NCBI GenBank assembly: GCA_902786615.1 | Contig: CADADE010000002.1 | Coordinates: 1-64,000, forward strand | Length of the DNA stretch: 64,000 nucleotides | Direction of reading: 5' to 3' | Source: Oscillospiraceae bacterium | Lineage (GTDB): Bacteria; Bacillota_A; Clostridia; Oscillospirales; Oscillospiraceae | In this document: one piece after another, positions 9,268 to 19,246 of the stretch | Numbering within the stretch: the stretch's first letter is position 1 | How the letters are laid out: each line of letters opens with the position of its first letter | The notes under the pieces: generated by a model | Databases searched by the model: none | The model's input: only the letters and a program-made list of their open reading frames with translations | Told to the model about the DNA's origin: nothing | Position numbers and translations under genes: made by a program

Positions 9268-9678
9268 TTATATGATTATGTTTTGTGCGAACTGCGCCGC
9301 CGCCCTGCAGTCTTCGTCATCCGGCTTGCCCTTGTGGATTCCTTTGAATTCACCCTTGCAGTGAAACTCCCGCTCATCGACGGGAATCCCGACCTTGTCC
9401 GCCTCCGCCTTCACTTTTTTATAAGTGGAGTTGAGCATGGCCGCCGAGCCGAAGTTGACGATCTTGCCTACCATCTTCTTATCCAGGGACGCAATAAACC
9501 TGCGCACCTCCGGGTCAATGCTGAAGGCATAGTAGGAGTTGCCCAGGAAGAGGATATCCACCGCTTCCGTGACAGGGGTGCTGATGGGCAGAGCCTCAGC
9601 GCCGACCGCTTTCGCGACCGCATCAGCCAGCCGCTTCGTGTTTCCGGTCTTCGTATAATAACGTACTGCGATTTTCAT
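9268..9678 (-). CDS. Flavodoxin-like protein
   Basis: 136 residues. The N-terminus KIAVRYYTKTGNTKRLADAVAKAVG carries the flavodoxin FMN phosphate loop (TKTGNT), and FLGNSYYAF matches the second FMN-binding loop. Short flavodoxins of this size carry electrons at low potential in anaerobes. The gene lies 25 bases downstream in the genome from the start of the HD-GYP gene on the same strand, so both may be on one transcript. The redox partner is unknown. Confidence 0.85.
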   Translation of the reverse strand: MKIAVRYYTKTGNTKRLADAVAKAVGAEALPISTPVTEAVDILFLGNSYYAFSIDPEVRRFIASLDKKMVGKIVNFGSAAMLNSTYKKVKAEADKVGIPVDEREFHCKGEFKGIHKGKPDDEDCRAAAQFAQNIII

Positions 9679-9768
9679 TGGAATGCCTCCATTCTCAAAC
9701 GAGCTTTCCGTTTTTCCCCTTTTCTCCGTCAGGTCATCGTTCGAAATCCGAATCTGCCCGCTTCCGGC

Positions 9769-10227
9769 TTACCAGAGATCAATGCTTCCCGTTTCGTCGC
9801 CTCTGACCCAATAGGCCTTGTTATGATCGGCGCGGATATACACCGTGTCAGCCTCACCGATTCTGTCGCGAATCTCTTCCGGGGTGATTTCTCCGCCAAA
9901 GGGAGACTGGATCACAAGGACCATTTCCTTCTTCGCCGCGCGTTTGCGTGTTTTTTTCTCCTTGACTTCACGCGGCGCCGCAGCCGGTTTGACCGCCGCC
10001 TTAATCGCGCTCTTTTCCTCCTTCGCGCCGCCCGCTCTTGTTCCTTCTTTTCTTTCGGCGGGCTCAATCACTTCCCCATATACCTCCGCGATTTTATCCG
10101 AGAGCTTTTTGCTCAGCTTCATCCTCCCGGATTCGATCAGATAAATGGATTTTCCGCTTACGCCGAGGGGCTCTGCGAAGCCCGCCTGGGTAAGCTTATT
10201 CTTTTCACGCAGTTCTTTGAGATTCAT
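9769..10227 (-). CDS. XRE-type HTH regulator fused to DUF6465 domain
   Basis: 152 residues. Residues 1-60 form an XRE helix-turn-helix (MNLKELREKNKLTQAGFAEPLGVSGKSIYLIESGR). A Lys/Ala-rich linker follows (about 60-100), then a C-terminal DUF6465-like domain ending IRADHNKAYWVRGDETGSIDLW. DUF6465 is common in Clostridia and of unknown function, usually without the HTH. A DNA-binding regulator whose C-terminal domain may sense a signal is a reasonable inference. Not obviously operonic. Confidence 0.75.
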   Translation of the reverse strand: MNLKELREKNKLTQAGFAEPLGVSGKSIYLIESGRMKLSKKLSDKIAEVYGEVIEPAERKEGTRAGGAKEEKSAIKAAVKPAAAPREVKEKKTRKRAAKKEMVLVIQSPFGGEITPEEIRDRIGEADTVYIRADHNKAYWVRGDETGSIDLW

Positions 10228-10386
10228 CGGTGAGAGCTCCTTCCATTTTTATGCTTCCATAATACAAACAGAACGAAAATTTGTCAATTGCATAAGCGCG
10301 CGCCTTTCACAAATACGATTTATCTCCCTGGCAAGCTGAGCCGGTACGCAGATGCGCAAATCCTGTCACAATCGGGAGATTCATTC

Positions 10387-10415
10387 TTGACAGTCTTTTT
10401 CTAAAATTTTATAAT
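10387..10415 (+). promoter_or_regulatory. Sigma-A promoter of the dehydratase-type operon
   Basis: TTGACA (10387-10392), a 17-base spacer and TATAAT (10410-10415): full consensus. Transcription would begin near 10423, leaving a leader of about 90 bases before the ATG at 10513. Confidence 0.8.
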
Positions 10416-10512
10416 ATAATTGAGTCATTGGACTATATTCCGGGTACGGTTAAACTATCGGAATTATATGGCACAGTAAGAGAGATGTAATACATAACAG
10501 GAGGAGCATCTG

Positions 10513-13281
10513 ATGACAAAAGACCAAAAAATCGCAAAGCTCGGCCGTGAAATCACAGACTACATGGCCACCAAGCTTGGGGCCAAGGCAATCACGCCGG
10601 ATTCCCCCGAGTACCTCGGCATCAATTCCGCTTTGAAATTCACCGCAGTCAAGTATGACCAGAAAATGGCGGACGATATTCTGGACATCGCCCTGACCAT
10701 GAAGCGCCGCGTCCCCATGACCTTTGAGCAGATTGCCAAGAAGAACCCGCAGTTTGACAGGGCATATCTGGAAAAGGCCCTCCAGGCCATCAGTGAGAGC
10801 GGCCTGGTGGAGTATCACTGGGAAAACCTGGACGGCAAAAACCCCAATCATGAGAAGCGTTGGGTTCTCGACATGTTTGTTCCCGGCAGCGCTGAGATCA
10901 TGGTGATCCAGCCCGAGCAGGCGGACATGTTCCCCGAGACCGCCCACTTCTTCGAGCGCATGGCGTATCTGCCCCTCGCGGGTCTTACGGAGCTGGTGCC
11001 TCCCGGCGGCGCGGGCATCGGCATGCACGTCATCCCCGTGGAGAAGGCCATCCCTGCTCACTCTCAGTCCCTGCCCATTGAGCATCTGTCCCACTGGCTG
11101 AAAAAGTATGAAGGTCATATCGGCGTTTCCGTGTGCTCCTGCCGCAAGCAGATGCGTATTCTGGAGGAGGGCTCCGGCGATATTGAGGCCGACTGGTGCA
11201 TCGGCGTCGGCGACTTCTCCGACTACTGCCGGGAAACCAATCACGGCCGCGACATCACCTATGAAGAGGCGATGGAGATCCTCCAGAAGGCCGAGGATCG
11301 CGGCTACGTCCACCAGATCACCAACATCGACGGTGAAAACAAGATCTTCGGTATCTGCAACTGCGCGGTCGGTGTCTGCAACGCGCTGCGCACCTCCCAG
11401 CTTTTCAACACCCCCAATCTCTCCGCCTCCGCCTATACCGCCGAGAGCGACCCCGAAAAGTGCGTGGCCTGCGGCAAGTGCGTGGAGACATGTCCCGCCG
11501 GCGCTGTGCGCCTGGGCCAGAAGCTCTGCACCAAGGACGGCCCCATCCAGTACCCGCGCCATGAGCTGCCCGACGACACCGCCTGGGGCGAGGATCACTG
11601 GAACAAGAACTACCGCAACGAAAACGGCTCCATTCAGACCTGGCCCACGGGCACCGCGCCCTGCAAGGTCGCCTGCCCCGCGCACATTGCGATCCAGGGC
11701 TACATCAAGATGGCTGCCGACGGGCGCTATGCCGACGCGCTCAAGCTCATCAAGAAGGATAACCCCTTCCCTGCCGTCTGCGGAAGCATCTGCCGCAAGT
11801 ACTGCGAGGACGCCTGCACCCGCGGCACCGTCGATGAGCCGCTGGCCATCGACGAGATCAAGAAGTTTATTGCCGAGCAGGATATGAAGGCCGAGCACCG
11901 CTATATCCCGCCCATGAATTCCTGCACCCGCGCGAAGTTCGACCAGAAGGTCGCCATCATCGGCTCCGGCCCCGCCGGCATGTCCTGCGCCTACTTCCTC
12001 GCCATTGAGGGCTACAGCCCCGTGGTGTTTGAGAAGGAAGCGGCCCCCGGCGGCATGCTGACAAACGGCATCCCCAGCTTCCGTGTGGACAAGGCGGTCG
12101 TCAATTCCGAGATCGACGTGCTGCGCGAGATGGGCGTGGAGTTCCGCTGCGGCGTCGAGGTCGGCAAGGACATCACCATCCAGCAGCTGCGCGAGGAGGG
12201 CTTCAAGGCCTTCTACGTCGCTGTCGGCCTGCAGAAGGCATCGAAGCTGAACATCCCCGGCGAAGAGCTTATCGGCGTCTCCGGCGGCCTTGACTTCCTG
12301 CGCAAAGTCAACAGCGGCAGCCTCACGGCGCTTGAGGGCGACGTGGTGGTCATCGGCGGCGGCAACGCGGCCATCGACGTGGCCCGCGCGGCGCTGCGCC
12401 TCACCAACGGCAAGGTGGATATCTTCTGCCTCGAGAAGGACGAGGAAATGCCCACCGTCCCCGACGAGAAGGAAGCGGGCATCTCCGACGGCGTCGGCAT
12501 CAACAATTCCTGGGCGCCCAAGGCCATCCTCGGCGAGGACGGCAAGGTGGCCGGTATCGAGCTGATGCGCTGCATCTCCGTGCGCGACGCGAACGGCCGC
12601 TTTGCCCCGGTCTATGACGAGACCGAGACGAAGATCGTCAAATGCAGCAATGTTCTGGTCGCCATCGGGCAGCGCTCCGATTACGGCGCTGTTCTGGCCG
12701 GTACGAAGGCCGAGACGCCCGACGGCAGACTCATCGGCCATGACAAGGTGACCTTCCAGACCGCAGAGCCCGACATCTTTGTCGGCGGCGACTGCGCCAC
12801 CGGCCCCATGTACACCATCGACGCCATTGCCACCGGCCGCGAGGGCGCCGTGTCCATCCACCGCTATGTCAATGTCGGCCAGACCCTGACCATCCACCGC
12901 AACCTGCGCGAGTTCAAGGAGCTCGACAAGGAGAGCGTTGTTCTGCCCGCCGAGAAGATCCGCAAGCCTGCGCGCAGCGCCGTTGTCATCGACAAGGAAA
13001 AGATCCGCACCATGAAGGACGACCGCGTGACCTTCACCGAAGAGCAGATCAAGTCCGAGGCTTCCCGCTGCCTGAGCTGCGGGCGCAGCGTCGTCGATCC
13101 CAACAAGTGCATCGGCTGCGGCATCTGCACCACCAAGTGCGAGTTTGACGCGATCCATCTCAAGCGCGACCGGCCGCAGAACAGCAAGATGGTGCCCGCG
13201 GAAGACAAGTTCAAGATGATCGTCCCCTACGCCGCCAAGCGTGAGGTCAAGATCATCAAGAAAGCGCTGAGCGGAAAGTAA
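10513..13281 (+). CDS. Multidomain Fe-S / FAD / NAD(P) oxidoreductase (GltD-like)
   Basis: 922 residues. An N-terminal winged-helix-like region and a Cys-rich block (CSCRKQM, CNCAVGVC) precede a 4Fe-4S motif CVACGKCVETCPAG (from residue 317). Then comes a GltD-like module: the Fe-S domain CKVACPAHI...CGSICRKYCEDACTRG, the FAD loop VAIIGSGPAGMSCAY (about 480) and the NAD(P) loop VVVIGGGNAAIDVA (about 610). The C-terminus has a further cluster, CLSCGRS...CIGCGICTTKC (from about 853). It probably passes electrons from NAD(P)H or ferredoxin to the downstream dehydratase-like proteins. RBS AGGAGG. HypA starts one base after its stop. Confidence 0.85.
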   Translation: MTKDQKIAKLGREITDYMATKLGAKAITPDSPEYLGINSALKFTAVKYDQKMADDILDIALTMKRRVPMTFEQIAKKNPQFDRAYLEKALQAISESGLVEYHWENLDGKNPNHEKRWVLDMFVPGSAEIMVIQPEQADMFPETAHFFERMAYLPLAGLTELVPPGGAGIGMHVIPVEKAIPAHSQSLPIEHLSHWLKKYEGHIGVSVCSCRKQMRILEEGSGDIEADWCIGVGDFSDYCRETNHGRDITYEEAMEILQKAEDRGYVHQITNIDGENKIFGICNCAVGVCNALRTSQLFNTPNLSASAYTAESDPEKCVACGKCVETCPAGAVRLGQKLCTKDGPIQYPRHELPDDTAWGEDHWNKNYRNENGSIQTWPTGTAPCKVACPAHIAIQGYIKMAADGRYADALKLIKKDNPFPAVCGSICRKYCEDACTRGTVDEPLAIDEIKKFIAEQDMKAEHRYIPPMNSCTRAKFDQKVAIIGSGPAGMSCAYFLAIEGYSPVVFEKEAAPGGMLTNGIPSFRVDKAVVNSEIDVLREMGVEFRCGVEVGKDITIQQLREEGFKAFYVAVGLQKASKLNIPGEELIGVSGGLDFLRKVNSGSLTALEGDVVVIGGGNAAIDVARAALRLTNGKVDIFCLEKDEEMPTVPDEKEAGISDGVGINNSWAPKAILGEDGKVAGIELMRCISVRDANGRFAPVYDETETKIVKCSNVLVAIGQRSDYGAVLAGTKAETPDGRLIGHDKVTFQTAEPDIFVGGDCATGPMYTIDAIATGREGAVSIHRYVNVGQTLTIHRNLREFKELDKESVVLPAEKIRKPARSAVVIDKEKIRTMKDDRVTFTEEQIKSEASRCLSCGRSVVDPNKCIGCGICTTKCEFDAIHLKRDRPQNSKMVPAEDKFKMIVPYAAKREVKIIKKALSGK

Positions 13282-13282
13282 T

Positions 13283-13627
13283 ATGCACGAGCTTGGCATC
13301 GTTTCCTATGTCATTGACCAGTTGGCGGAGATCATGAAGAAGAACGATCTCACGGAGCTGGAATCGGTCACTCTGGAGTTTGGCGAGGTCTCCGGCATTG
13401 AGCCGGAGTACCTGGCCAACTGCTGGAAATGGTACGCGAAAAAAACGCCCATGATCGAGCATACCCGCTTTCTCTATGAGATCATTCCCGCCGTTACCTG
13501 GTGCAATGCCTGCAAAAAGACGTATTCGACGCTGCAATACGGCAAGACCTGTCCCTACTGCGGCAGCGGGGAAACCTGGCTGCAGCAGGGCAATGAAATG
13601 AACATCAAACAGATCGTGGCAGGATAG
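13283..13627 (+). CDS. hypA: HypA-like nickel/zinc metallochaperone
   Basis: 114 residues. It starts MHELGI, whose His2 is the nickel ligand of HypA, and has the zinc knuckle CNACKK...CPYCGS in the C-terminal half. HypA normally delivers nickel to NiFe hydrogenase or urease. Neither enzyme is encoded nearby; the gene sits between an oxidoreductase and two 2-hydroxyacyl-CoA dehydratase-like subunits. Either it serves a hydrogenase elsewhere, or it has been recruited as a metal-handling factor here. The Met-His-Glu motif and zinc site are both intact. Confidence 0.85.
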   Translation: MHELGIVSYVIDQLAEIMKKNDLTELESVTLEFGEVSGIEPEYLANCWKWYAKKTPMIEHTRFLYEIIPAVTWCNACKKTYSTLQYGKTCPYCGSGETWLQQGNEMNIKQIVAG

Positions 13628-13656
13628 CCATAAACTACGGGAAGGGTAGACATACA

Positions 13657-14853
13657 ATGAAAGATCTCAAATATTTGGCCTGGTTTGAGAATCTCCTGCA
13701 GGAGGCGAACAACGAGCTCGTTGCCGCTGCCAGAGAGCAGGGGAAAAAATGCGTCTCCTATATCTGTGAAAACTCGCCTGAGCCCCTCCTGAATCTCGAC
13801 GGCTGCTTCTCGGTGCGCCTGCGCGCGCCGCGTACAGGCTCCATGGAGATGGCGACCTATTACATGACCAGCTTCCTCTGCGAATACAGCCGCGCCCTGC
13901 TGGAGCGCGCCATTGAGGGCGGCTATAATTTTTCAGACTGCCTCATCGCGCCGGACGGCTGCAGCATGATCAACCGCTGCGCGGAAAACATGGAGCTGCT
14001 GCACACCATGGAGAAAGGGAAAGAGCACTTCTTCTATGAGCACATGGAGATTCCCATGAAGGCGGACGACAACGGCCTGAACCTCTATGTGATCCAGTGC
14101 AAGAACCATATTCTCACCCCGCTGAAGGAAAACTTCGGCATTGACATTTCCGACGCCGCCATCCGCAAGGCCGTGGCGGAGCATAACCGCGTCTGTGAGC
14201 TGATCCGCGCCATCGGTGAATTTCGGAAGGGCGACAGGCCCGCTATCACCGGCTACGAGTTCAGCGTGATCACGACGGCCACCTATGCCGCGCCCAAGGA
14301 CATGCTGATCGACAAGCTCGAGGAGACGCTGGAGGAACTCAAAACGCGCGAGCCGGACGCCAGGATCCCCTACCGCGTGCGCGTGGCCCTGGTCGGTTCG
14401 GAAATTGACGATCCTGATTTCATCAAGCTCGTGGAGGATACGGGCGCCTTTGTCTGTGTGGACCGCTATTGCTACGGCTCCTTCCCCGGCAGGGACCCCA
14501 TTCTCCTCACGGAAGAGGAGGACGCGCTGACCCAGATCTGCCGCCAGTATATGTACCGCGGCCAGTGCCCGCGCTATATGAACACCGCAAAGCTCCTGGA
14601 GCGGCGCAGCTATGTGGACGAGCTTGCGAAGGAATACGCCGCCGACGGCATCCTGTATGAGCAGGTCAAGTTCTGCGACCCGTGGGCCTACGACAGAATG
14701 CTCGGTTCGCACATCATGCGCAACGAGTACGGCTATCCCGTGCTCTCCATCGACCGCCCGTACACTGTCTCCGGCATCGGCCAGCTGCGCACCCGTATCC
14801 AGGCCTTCATTGAGAGCGTGGAAATCAAGAAGATTCACGGAGGTTCACAATGA
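13657..14853 (+). CDS. 2-hydroxyacyl-CoA dehydratase-like subunit (HgdB family)
   Basis: 398 residues of the BcrC/BadD/HgdB family, which holds a 4Fe-4S cluster on three Cys. Candidate ligands are in APDGCSMINR, YRGQCPRYMN and VKFCDPWAYD, the last matching the KFCDP signature. In studied members the pair catalyses radical dehydration of 2-hydroxyacyl-CoA, reduction of benzoyl-CoA, or reductions at double-cubane clusters, and needs an ATP-driven activator. No activator (HgdC-type ASKHA ATPase) is seen here. The stop overlaps the next start (ATGA), so translation is coupled to the partner subunit. Substrate unknown. Confidence 0.8.
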   Translation: MKDLKYLAWFENLLQEANNELVAAAREQGKKCVSYICENSPEPLLNLDGCFSVRLRAPRTGSMEMATYYMTSFLCEYSRALLERAIEGGYNFSDCLIAPDGCSMINRCAENMELLHTMEKGKEHFFYEHMEIPMKADDNGLNLYVIQCKNHILTPLKENFGIDISDAAIRKAVAEHNRVCELIRAIGEFRKGDRPAITGYEFSVITTATYAAPKDMLIDKLEETLEELKTREPDARIPYRVRVALVGSEIDDPDFIKLVEDTGAFVCVDRYCYGSFPGRDPILLTEEEDALTQICRQYMYRGQCPRYMNTAKLLERRSYVDELAKEYAADGILYEQVKFCDPWAYDRMLGSHIMRNEYGYPVLSIDRPYTVSGIGQLRTRIQAFIESVEIKKIHGGSQ

Positions 14854-16421
14854 AAGACTTAAACAGAATCGGAACCCAGAATCTCGGCAGTCTTTATACG
14901 GACGGTCGGGTCAGGAGCCGCCGTGAATGGCGCGGCGTTGTGGACACGGCCTATGACTTTTCCCGCTGGCTGCACAACTGGATCACCATGTTCCGCGTCG
15001 TGCTGGTAAAGCCCCGGAATATCAAGGCCATGTTCCGTTACCGCTGGATGGCAAGCTATCTGGCTGTGCCGATGATGATCGACCGCCACACCCAGGGTCT
15101 TCGCAACGAGCATCTGCGTATCTGCCACGAAGAGCAGGATCTCATTGTGGAGGACGTGGCAAAGCTTCTGGACAAGCTGTTCCGCGGCGACCGCCGCATC
15201 GGCAACGACAGGGAATTTTCCAGCAAGGTCGTTCTTGTGGATGAAAACGAGATGCAGTCTGTCATGATGGGCTTTCCGACCGTCGTCCCTCTCAGCCGTG
15301 AGATCGCGTCCACCTATATCCCCGTGCTGCTCAACCAGCGCGCCGCCCTGCACTATATCGACGTGGCGCAGGAGTACGGCCTCGCGGGCGACGTATGCCC
15401 CATGCCTGAGGCGGAGGCCGGCGTGTCCATCGACGACGACGCGCCTGTTCTCGGCTGCTGCGCCGTGCAGTGCAACACCACCTGCGACGGCTCCCTGATG
15501 GGCAACAGCGTCATTTCCAAGCGCCTGGAGCTGGAGGACGGGATCCCGGTGTTCCAGCTTGCAACGCCCCTTCGCCACAGAGAGGACGACGTGCAGGAGT
15601 ACGCGGCGCAGGAGATCCGCAACGCCATCGCCTTTATCGAGGAGCACACCGGCGAAAAGTGGGACTGGACGCATTATTTTGAGTGCGCAAAGCGCGTGAA
15701 CTACGCCACGAAGTGCCGCCTCGAATGGCTGGAAATGAACCGCACGGACTATCCGCAGGTCTTCGGCTCCAACCTCGCCCTCTATACCGAGACGAACTAT
15801 ATGGCCATCAGCGGCCGTCTGAAGGTCTTTGAGGACGCCGACCGCAAGATCACCGCTCTCGCGGAAAAGGCGTTTCAAAAGAAAAGAATGGCCGCCAACG
15901 AATATCGCCACCGCGCCATTATCTGGGGCGTGCAGTCCCATTATTATATGGACTTTCTGGTCTGGCTGCTCAACTGCTGGGGCATCGTGCCGCTGACGGA
16001 TATGCTCTCCATGGTCAACACCCGCATGATCGCCGAGACCGACACGCCGGAAAACCGCGAGCAGGCAATTTATGACATCGCGTGGCTTACGGAGAACATG
16101 ATCATGCGCAACCGCACCCACGGCGGCTATAAGGTGCTGCTGGATGAGCTGTGGGAGTTTGTGGAGGAATTCAACGCCGATATGGTCATCCTCTGGGAAC
16201 ATATGAGCTGCAAGGCCCTCGACGGCATGCACGGCATGTTTGAGGAAAAGGCCCGCGAGAAAGGGATCCACCTTGTCTGGGTCTCCCATGACCTGTTTGA
16301 TCCGCGCGTGATCTCCCGTCAGGGCGTCCGCGACCAGATCAACAGCTACATGCGGACAGTCATGAATGAGGAGCCTGTCGATCCCTCGCTTGAAATTCTC
16401 AACGATGTGGAGTCCTGGTAA
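14850..16421 (+). CDS. 2-hydroxyacyl-CoA dehydratase-like second subunit
   Basis: 523 residues, longer than usual for the family (about 370-440). It has the family features NTTCDGSLMGNS, ATPLRHREDD, EHTGEKWDW and HMSCKALDG, plus the C-terminal block VWVSHDLFDPRVISRQGVR. By eye, the position of the third cluster Cys of the partner (KFCDP) is here occupied by SHDLFDP, so cluster binding may differ. The extra N-terminal 90 residues are not recognised. Translationally coupled to the preceding gene; RBS GGAGG. Substrate unknown. Confidence 0.75.
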   Translation: MKDLNRIGTQNLGSLYTDGRVRSRREWRGVVDTAYDFSRWLHNWITMFRVVLVKPRNIKAMFRYRWMASYLAVPMMIDRHTQGLRNEHLRICHEEQDLIVEDVAKLLDKLFRGDRRIGNDREFSSKVVLVDENEMQSVMMGFPTVVPLSREIASTYIPVLLNQRAALHYIDVAQEYGLAGDVCPMPEAEAGVSIDDDAPVLGCCAVQCNTTCDGSLMGNSVISKRLELEDGIPVFQLATPLRHREDDVQEYAAQEIRNAIAFIEEHTGEKWDWTHYFECAKRVNYATKCRLEWLEMNRTDYPQVFGSNLALYTETNYMAISGRLKVFEDADRKITALAEKAFQKKRMAANEYRHRAIIWGVQSHYYMDFLVWLLNCWGIVPLTDMLSMVNTRMIAETDTPENREQAIYDIAWLTENMIMRNRTHGGYKVLLDELWEFVEEFNADMVILWEHMSCKALDGMHGMFEEKAREKGIHLVWVSHDLFDPRVISRQGVRDQINSYMRTVMNEEPVDPSLEILNDVESW

Positions 16422-16433
16422 GGAGGTTCGGAA

Positions 16434-16613
16434 ATGACACTGATAAAAAAACTGCTGTCCTTTTTGCTGAAGCTCGTCCTTATTGCCGTTGCCGGCACGG
16501 CGCTTCTGTTCGTCGTCTATTTCTTTAACCTCGATATGAAGCTCACCGCGGCAATGGAGCCGCTGCTGACGTGGTTCTATGACAACAAGGTGAAGCGCGA
16601 CCAGCACCTGTAA
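16434..16613 (+). CDS. Small single-pass membrane protein, last gene of dehydratase-type operon
   Basis: 59 residues, starting MTLIKKLLSFLLKLVLIAVA and ending NKVKRDQHL. One hydrophobic helix (about residues 8-31) is flanked by Lys at the N-terminus. It has AAGGAGG nine bases before the ATG and starts 12 bases after the preceding stop, so it is a real operon member. It is followed by a strong terminator. No family is recognised; a membrane anchor or tether for the soluble complex is one possibility. Confidence 0.7.
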   Translation: MTLIKKLLSFLLKLVLIAVAGTALLFVVYFFNLDMKLTAAMEPLLTWFYDNKVKRDQHL

Positions 16614-16678
16614 GCAGGAAACAAACCGTCAAAGTACCCGTTTCGTAGATCGACCCGAAGTCAACGCCATTTTTGAAG

Positions 16679-16710
16679 GCAAGGCGCTCCGCCGCTGCGG
16701 AGCGCCTTGC
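16679..16710 (+). terminator. Terminator of the dehydratase-type operon
   Basis: A perfect 14-bp stem (16679-16692 with 16697-16710) and four-base loop, followed by TGTTTGT. It separates this operon from the phosphoketolase promoter 24 bases on. Confidence 0.75.
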
Positions 16711-16733
16711 TGTTTGTATGTTGGAGTTCGTCC

Positions 16734-16762
16734 TTGACGGATCGATGTGCCGCCCGTATAAT
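16734..16762 (+). promoter_or_regulatory. Sigma-A promoter of phosphoketolase
   Basis: TTGACG (16734-16739), a 17-base spacer and a perfect TATAAT (16757-16762), 44 bases before the start codon. Confidence 0.8.
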
Positions 16763-16806
16763 ACTAGAAGTCAAATAAAAATACGGACAAAAAAGGAGTA
16801 CAGTCT

Positions 16807-19197
16807 ATGGAACAACAAACCCTGTCCACGTATGCGGAAAAGGGGCCCATCACCGACGAACTGCTCGGCCGAATGAACGCCTGGTTCCGCGCGGCAAACT
16901 ATCTCTCGGCAGGACAGCTCTACCTGCTGGAGAATCCACTGCTCAAAAAACCTCTGACCTTGGACATGGTCAAGAAAAAGATCGTCGGTCATTGGGGCAC
17001 GGTTCCCGGGCAGAACTTCGTTTTCGTCCATCTCAACCGCGTCATTAAGCGCTATGATTTGGATCTGATCCTTCTCTCCGGCCCCGGCCACGGCGGCAAC
17101 TTCTATATCGCCAACGATTATCTGGACGGCACCTACAGCGAGGTCTATCCCAACATCTCACAGGATGAAGCGGGTATGCAGAAGCTGTTCAAGCAGTTCT
17201 CCTTCCCCGGCGGCATTCCCAGCCATTGCGCGCCCGAGACGCCGGGCTCGATCAATGAAGGCGGCGAGCTGGGGTATGGTATTGCCCATGCTTTCGGCGC
17301 CGTGTTCGACAATCCCGGTCTGATCGCGGCGGTCACCGTCGGCGACGGCGAGGCCGAAACCGGGCCGCTTGCCACCTCCTGGCAGTGCAACAAATTCCTC
17401 AACCCCATCACGGACGGCGCGGTTCTGCCCATCCTGCACCTGAACGGCTACAAGATCGCGAACCCCACCCTCTTTGCGCGTATGTCCCGCGAAGAGATCA
17501 CGGATTTCTTCCACGGCTGCGGCTGGGAGCCCTGGTTCGTGGAGGGCGACGATCCCATGACCATGCACCGGCTGATGGCTGAAACGATGGACAAGGTCAT
17601 TGAGAGCATTCAAGCCATTCAAAAGCACGCCCGTGAGACCGGCGACAGCAGCCGTCCCCGCTGGCCGATGATCGTGCTGCGCACCCCGAAGGGCTGGACC
17701 GGCCCGAAGGTGGTCGACGGCAAAAAGATCGAGAACTATTTTCTTGCCCATCAGGTGCCGATCTCCATGGAGAAAGGCGAGGAGCATCTGGCCCTGCTGG
17801 AGAAGTGGCTGCGCAGCTATCACCCCGAAGAGCTCTTTGACGAAAACGGACGCCTCCTGCCGGAGATCGCCTCCCTCGCGCCGGAGGGGAACGCCCGCAT
17901 CGGTGCCAATCCCCATGGCAACGGCGGTCTGCTGCTGCGCGATCTGCGCATGCCGGACTTCCGCGATTACGCTTTTGAGGTTTCGGAGCACGGCGAACGC
18001 TTAGGCCAGGACACGACCGAGCTTGGCAAATTCGTGCGGGATATCCTCGCCCTCAATGCCGAAAGCCGCAATTTCCGCGTGTTCGGCCCGGACGAGATGA
18101 ATTCCAACCGTCTCAACGCGGTGTTTGAGGTGGAAAACCGCACCTGGAACGCCGAGCGTTATGACACCGACGATCATCTGGCCGCAGACGGCCGCGTCAT
18201 GGACTCGATGCTCTCCGAGCACATGTGCGAGGGCTGGCTCGAGGGCTATCTGCTCACCGGACGCCACGGCTTCTTTGCCACCTATGAGGCCTTCGCCCGC
18301 ATCATCGACTCCATGGCCGCCCAGCACGCCAAGTGGCTCAAGGTCTGCAATCAGCTGCCCTGGCGCGAGGAGATCGCCTCCCTGAACCTGATCATGTGCT
18401 CCACGGTCTGGCAGCAGGATCACAACGGCTTCACCCACCAGGACCCCGGCTTCATGGACCATATCGCCAACAAGAAGGCCGACGTCGTCCGCCTGTATCT
18501 GCCGCCGGACGCCAACTGCCTGCTGAGCTGCTTTGACCATTGCATTCGCAGCCGCAACTATGTCAATGTCATCGTCGCAAGCAAGCATCCCCGCCCCCAG
18601 TGGCTGAGCATGCCCGAAGCGATCAAGCACTGCACCCAGGGCATCGGCATCTGGGACTGGGCCAGCAACGACCAGGGACAGGAGCCGGACATCGTCTTTG
18701 CCTGCGCCGGCGAGACCCCGACGCTGGAGGCTCTGGCCGCGGTCTCCATCCTCAACAAGGAGCTGCCGGAGGTGAAGATCCGTTTTATCAACGTGGTGGA
18801 TCTGTTTAAGCTGCAGCCCGCCACAGAGCATCCCCACGGCCTGACGGATGCGGAATACGACATTCTCTTTACCCCGGACAAGCCTGTCCTTTTCAACTTC
18901 CACGGCTACGCCTCTCTGATACACGAGCTGACCTATCGCCGCCGCAACAATCGTCTCATGCACGTGCGCGGCTACAAGGAAGAGGGCACCATCACCACGC
19001 CCTTTGACGTGCGCGTACAGAACGATATCGATCGCTTTCATCTCGTACAGGAGGCAATCAAGTACCTGCCGCAGCTCGGCAATCGCGGCGCGTATCTGTA
19101 CCAGAAGATGAGCGACAAGCTTGTGGAGCATAAGCAGTATATTCACGAGTACGGACAGGATCTGCCGGAAGTGTCCAACTGGAAATGGGAAAACTGA
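16807..19197 (+). CDS. xfp: Xylulose-5-phosphate/fructose-6-phosphate phosphoketolase
   Basis: 796 residues, the usual length. A thiamine diphosphate enzyme that splits xylulose-5-phosphate (and often fructose-6-phosphate) with phosphate to acetyl phosphate plus glyceraldehyde-3-phosphate (or erythrose-4-phosphate). Family signatures visible include [36 protein letters not shown], the ThDP-binding [14 protein letters not shown] and HQDPGFMDH. It has its own strong promoter and RBS (AAAGGAG), and no co-transcribed gene. It would give a short route from pentoses to acetate in a fermenter. Confidence 0.97.
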   Translation: MEQQTLSTYAEKGPITDELLGRMNAWFRAANYLSAGQLYLLENPLLKKPLTLDMVKKKIVGHWGTVPGQNFVFVHLNRVIKRYDLDLILLSGPGHGGNFYIANDYLDGTYSEVYPNISQDEAGMQKLFKQFSFPGGIPSHCAPETPGSINEGGELGYGIAHAFGAVFDNPGLIAAVTVGDGEAETGPLATSWQCNKFLNPITDGAVLPILHLNGYKIANPTLFARMSREEITDFFHGCGWEPWFVEGDDPMTMHRLMAETMDKVIESIQAIQKHARETGDSSRPRWPMIVLRTPKGWTGPKVVDGKKIENYFLAHQVPISMEKGEEHLALLEKWLRSYHPEELFDENGRLLPEIASLAPEGNARIGANPHGNGGLLLRDLRMPDFRDYAFEVSEHGERLGQDTTELGKFVRDILALNAESRNFRVFGPDEMNSNRLNAVFEVENRTWNAERYDTDDHLAADGRVMDSMLSEHMCEGWLEGYLLTGRHGFFATYEAFARIIDSMAAQHAKWLKVCNQLPWREEIASLNLIMCSTVWQQDHNGFTHQDPGFMDHIANKKADVVRLYLPPDANCLLSCFDHCIRSRNYVNVIVASKHPRPQWLSMPEAIKHCTQGIGIWDWASNDQGQEPDIVFACAGETPTLEALAAVSILNKELPEVKIRFINVVDLFKLQPATEHPHGLTDAEYDILFTPDKPVLFNFHGYASLIHELTYRRRNNRLMHVRGYKEEGTITTPFDVRVQNDIDRFHLVQEAIKYLPQLGNRGAYLYQKMSDKLVEHKQYIHEYGQDLPEVSNWKWEN

Positions 19198-19246
19198 GCG
19201 GAGAAAGCGCTCTTCGCCGGGCGAAGGACGACAACGGGCGTTTTGT

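Noticed and set aside
10450..13299. 949-codon open frame on the minus strand
   Set aside because: It is a mirror of the oxidoreductase gene, with the Ala/Val/Leu/His-rich composition of an antisense shadow, and no RBS or recognised domain.
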